From contig JAITAP010000243.1 of assembly GCA_031284065.1 (NCBI GenBank), positions 1 through 8,982 of the forward strand: 8,982 nucleotides of DNA, given 5' to 3'. Numbering within the stretch: position 1 is the first letter of the stretch; each line of letters starts with the position of its first letter. Source of the DNA: Prevotellaceae bacterium (GTDB taxonomy: Bacteria; Bacteroidota; Bacteroidia; Bacteroidales; UBA932). Position numbers and translations under genes: made by a program. Shown in pieces: positions 7,666-8,982 of the stretch. Below the pieces are notes generated by a model. That model saw only the letters and a program-made list of their open reading frames with translations, made no database searches and was not told the origin of the DNA.

Positions 7666-7694
7666 ATTATATTCTATTACTATTTTTTTGTCAA
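7666..7694 (-). promoter_or_regulatory. Consensus sigma70 promoter of the EamA gene
   Basis: On the minus strand TTGACA (7694-7689), a 17-nt spacer and TATAAT (7671-7666) match the sigma70/sigmaA consensus at all 12 bases with ideal spacing. The expected start site at about 7660-7658 is only 1-3 nt before the ATG (7657), so the message would be close to leaderless. The AAGG at 7665-7662 would then lie upstream of the transcript. This is not the Bacteroidota TAnnTTTG type. Confidence 0.8.
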
Positions 7695-7733
7695 TATTTT
7701 CATAAAAATTTTTATAATTTTTTTAGGAAAAAT

Positions 7734-7915
7734 GGCGCATAACGTTCCGGCTGTTTGCGACGGTTTGACAGCCCGAATAAAAAAATGCGTAGCATTTTTA
7801 GGGCTGGCAAACTGTGGGTGTAGTGAGCCGTGGGAAGGAGCGAAGCGACTGACCTAGGCGAACGGAACCCCGAGCCGCCAACGGCGGCGAAGCGTAAACA
7901 GTCCTGTTATGTGCC
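7734..7915. repeat. 182-bp structured repeat, copy A (attC-like)
   Basis: This aligns without gaps to 8787-8968, with 37 mismatches by hand count (about 80% identity). Ends are inverted: GGCGCATAAC (7734-7743) with GTTATGTGCC (7906-7915), extended outward by an A-run and a T-run. Inside these ends: CTGTTTGCG (7751-7759) with CGTAAACAG (7893-7901); CGGTTTG (7761-7767) with CAAACTG (7808-7814); CAGCCC (7769-7774) with GGGCTG (7801-7806); AAAAATGC-GTA-GCATTTTT (7781-7799); GGGT (7816-7819) with ACCC (7867-7870); GCC (7827-7829) with GGC (7857-7859); GCCGCC-AAC-GGCGGC (7874-7888). Several pairs change on both sides in copy B. The outer R/L-box layout with unequal spacers (7 versus 4 nt) resembles integron attC sites, but GTTATGY departs from GTTRRRY and the element is long. 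A MITE or structured RNA is also possible. Confidence 0.9.
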
Positions 7916-8686
7916 GTTTTTCTTGCCTTTAATTTTTTTTATCATATCACAAATTTCTTTACCCAATATTTTTTTTAGCATATGTTTTAATGCTATTTTA
8001 TATACTTTCCATAAACTTAATTTGTTTATGTCCGCCTTGTTAAGATCATTAATTTTATCCAGATACAGTTCTGGACATACTAAAGATCGGGGGGGGGATA
8101 CTTTTTTAATCATATGTACCACTTTTTGTTTAACAAATAACATAATGTTTTGTCTATACCACCACTCAATTGTAGTTTCATTCCATATTTGTTCCCGCAA
8201 TAAATCCATTGCGATGTATCCGTTTTTATTAAATATTTTATTCCAATATTCCGGCCATTGTTCGTTAATATGATTTGTACCTCCTTGAAAAGGTATAGCC
8301 GCTGAAAATAATATAACGTCAGCTGATTTCACAAGAGACTTTATAAATAATTCCGCAGAATTAGGATAAAGATGTTCTGCAACTTCCACCGATATAGCCA
8401 AATCATATTTTTTACCAACGAAAATCTCTTTATTTAAATCAACTTCAGTAAAACATTCTGTTGGTATCATTAACATCTTCCTATCTACCCATGAGCCATC
8501 GTATCCTTTTATTTCCTTAACACCAATTTCTTGCAAAGCGGCTAACCATGTTCCAATACCACATCCAAAATCAACGGCTGAATCTATTTTTGGTAACATT
8601 TTAAGGGTTTTTTCCAATACAACTTTTGCGCTATTATAACTGCCATTTGATTGATTGAGATAGAACCTATCATTATAATAATTCAT
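7907..8686 (-). CDS. Class I SAM-dependent methyltransferase with C9 tract
   Basis: A 259-residue cytosolic methyltransferase with a Rossmann-fold domain. Motif I is AVDFGCGIGTW (37-47), an acidic residue follows in IKGYDGSW (D63), and AISVEVAEHLYPN (97-109) matches the motif IV/post-IV region of Methyltransf_23/25-type enzymes. VILFSAAIPFQGG (124-136) and the following HINEQWPEYW are typical of small-molecule or sugar-type members. The substrate is unknown. The C-terminal 60 residues are lysine-rich with no domain I recognise. A run of nine C on the coding strand (8097-8089) encodes S197-P-P-R200 within an otherwise AT-rich gene; losing or gaining one C leads to early stops. The start at 8686 is supported by AAGGGG five bases upstream. 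The last codons (N-G-T-stop) lie at or inside the right end of repeat copy A. AT-richness, a strong Shine-Dalgarno and a TTGACA promoter suggest transfer from a non-Bacteroidota donor. Confidence 0.9.
   Translation of the reverse strand: MNYYNDRFYLNQSNGSYNSAKVVLEKTLKMLPKIDSAVDFGCGIGTWLAALQEIGVKEIKGYDGSWVDRKMLMIPTECFTEVDLNKEIFVGKKYDLAISVEVAEHLYPNSAELFIKSLVKSADVILFSAAIPFQGGTNHINEQWPEYWNKIFNKNGYIAMDLLREQIWNETTIEWWYRQNIMLFVKQKVVHMIKKVSPPRSLVCPELYLDKINDLNKADINKLSLWKVYKIALKHMLKKILGKEICDMIKKIKGKKNGT
8089..8097 (-). repeat. C9 homopolymer within the methyltransferase gene
   Basis: There are nine consecutive G on the plus strand, read as C9 in the gene. Removing one C gives S-P-P-D-L-stop, and adding one gives a stop after about 14 codons, so length changes would truncate the protein after about residue 200, just past the catalytic fold. 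Such tracts are classic slipped-strand switches in other bacteria. Variation itself is not shown here. Confidence 0.6.
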
Positions 8687-8691
8687 ATTTT

Positions 8692-8697
8692 CCCCTT
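8692..8697 (-). promoter_or_regulatory. Shine-Dalgarno site of the methyltransferase
   Basis: AAGGGG on the minus strand, five bases before the ATG at 8686. It fixes the start codon and is stronger than is usual in Bacteroidota, where Shine-Dalgarno sequences are generally weak or absent. Confidence 0.65.
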
Positions 8698-8719
8698 AAC
8701 GATATGTTTTTGCTTATTG

Positions 8720-8748
8720 AGTCTATTATATATTAAAATTTTTGTCAA
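8720..8748 (-). promoter_or_regulatory. Probable sigma70-type promoter of the methyltransferase
   Basis: On the minus strand a perfect TTGACA (8748-8743) is followed by a 17-nt spacer and TAGACT (8725-8720, four of six matches to TATAAT). A perfect TATAAT (8730-8725) also overlaps but at a 12-nt spacing, too short for the same -35. The predicted leader is about 27 nt and includes the Shine-Dalgarno site. Confidence 0.6.
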
Positions 8749-8786
8749 TTGTATTTTTTTATTTTGTCGGAAAATTCAAGAAAAAT

Positions 8787-8968
8787 GGCACATAACGTTC
8801 CGGCTGTATGCGACGGTTTGGCGGCCCGGATAAGGAAATGCGTAGCATTTCCAGGGCCGACAAACTGTGCCGGAGAACTGGCGTGGGAATGAGCGACGCG
8901 ATTGACCTAGCCATGGCGGAGGCCGAGCCGCCAACGGCGGCGAAGCGTATACAGACCTGTTATGCGAC
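8787..8968. repeat. 182-bp structured repeat, copy B (attC-like)
   Basis: The second copy, in the same orientation and of identical length. Ends are GGCACATAAC (8787-8796) and GTTATGCGAC (8959-8968). Stems: CTGTATGCG (8804-8812) with CGTATACAG (8946-8954); CGGTTTG (8814-8820) with CAAACTG (8861-8867); CGGCCC (8822-8827) with GGGCCG (8854-8859); GGAAATGC-GTA-GCATTTCC (8834-8852); GCC (8869-8871) with GGC (8921-8923); TGGC (8879-8882) with GCCA (8910-8913); GCCGCC-AAC-GGCGGC (8927-8941). Compared with copy A, AA/TT becomes GG/CC, A-T becomes G-C, T-A becomes A-T and three C-G/G-C pairs flip. The lone mismatch next to the CGGTTTG stem stays purine-purine (A/G in copy A, G/A in copy B). The copy lies upstream of the methyltransferase promoter, as copy A lies upstream of the EamA promoter. 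Confidence 0.9.
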
Positions 8969-8982
8969 GTTTTTTTGTTTTA

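Noticed and set aside
7734..7915. CRISPR or rRNA/tRNA origin for the repeat
   Set aside because: There are only two copies, of 182 bp, with a gene between them, and no cloverleaf or rRNA signature.
7830..8273. Plus-strand 147-residue open frame over the repeat and the methyltransferase
   Set aside because: It is an antisense shadow of the methyltransferase, which has clear motifs, a promoter and a ribosome site.

Overview
The window looks like a chromosomal segment of a Bacteroidota (Bacteroidetes) bacterium with moderate-to-high GC, joined to an AT-rich accessory stretch. The Bacteroidota reading rests on a DUF6913-type protein between ligA and dapA, a short RsmI-like methylase, and TAnnTTTG-type -7 promoter elements ahead of ligA (108-115) and of the methylase gene (6835-6842, minus strand). 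No species can be named.

Region 1 (1-5370): a tight plus-strand operon. ligA (NAD-dependent DNA ligase) overlaps a DUF6913-like gene, which overlaps dapA (lysine/diaminopimelate pathway) through ATGA, which overlaps a 582-residue TPR protein through GTGA. The functions are unrelated, so the overlaps point to shared transcription and coupled translation rather than one pathway.

Region 2 (5371-6870): a DedA-family membrane protein on the plus strand converges on a minus-strand tetrapyrrole-methylase-type (RsmI-like) gene. Their stop codons are 17 bases apart and fall in the two arms of a terminator-like hairpin. A Bacteroidota-type promoter lies upstream of the methylase gene.

Region 3 (6871-8982): accessory DNA. 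It begins with a decayed minus-strand KilA-N-domain gene (6887-7150) carrying two opposite frameshifts and cut off after the domain core. Then come two AT-rich minus-strand genes, a single-domain EamA/DMT transporter and a class I SAM methyltransferase. Each is preceded by a promoter of TTGACA type (the transporter's is a full consensus match), and the methyltransferase also has a clear Shine-Dalgarno sequence. Each gene has a 182-bp repeat (7734-7915 and 8787-8968) upstream of its promoter. The two repeats align without gaps at about 80% identity, have inverted ends, and show several compensatory base-pair changes, so their fold is under selection. The [repeat-promoter-gene] unit occurs twice in the same orientation and resembles integron gene cassettes with long attC-like sites, but no integrase is visible and the core sequence is not canonical. 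The methyltransferase gene also carries a C9 homopolymer that could switch its C-terminal region on and off. The repeats and their cassette-like genes are the best candidate here for an undescribed system.
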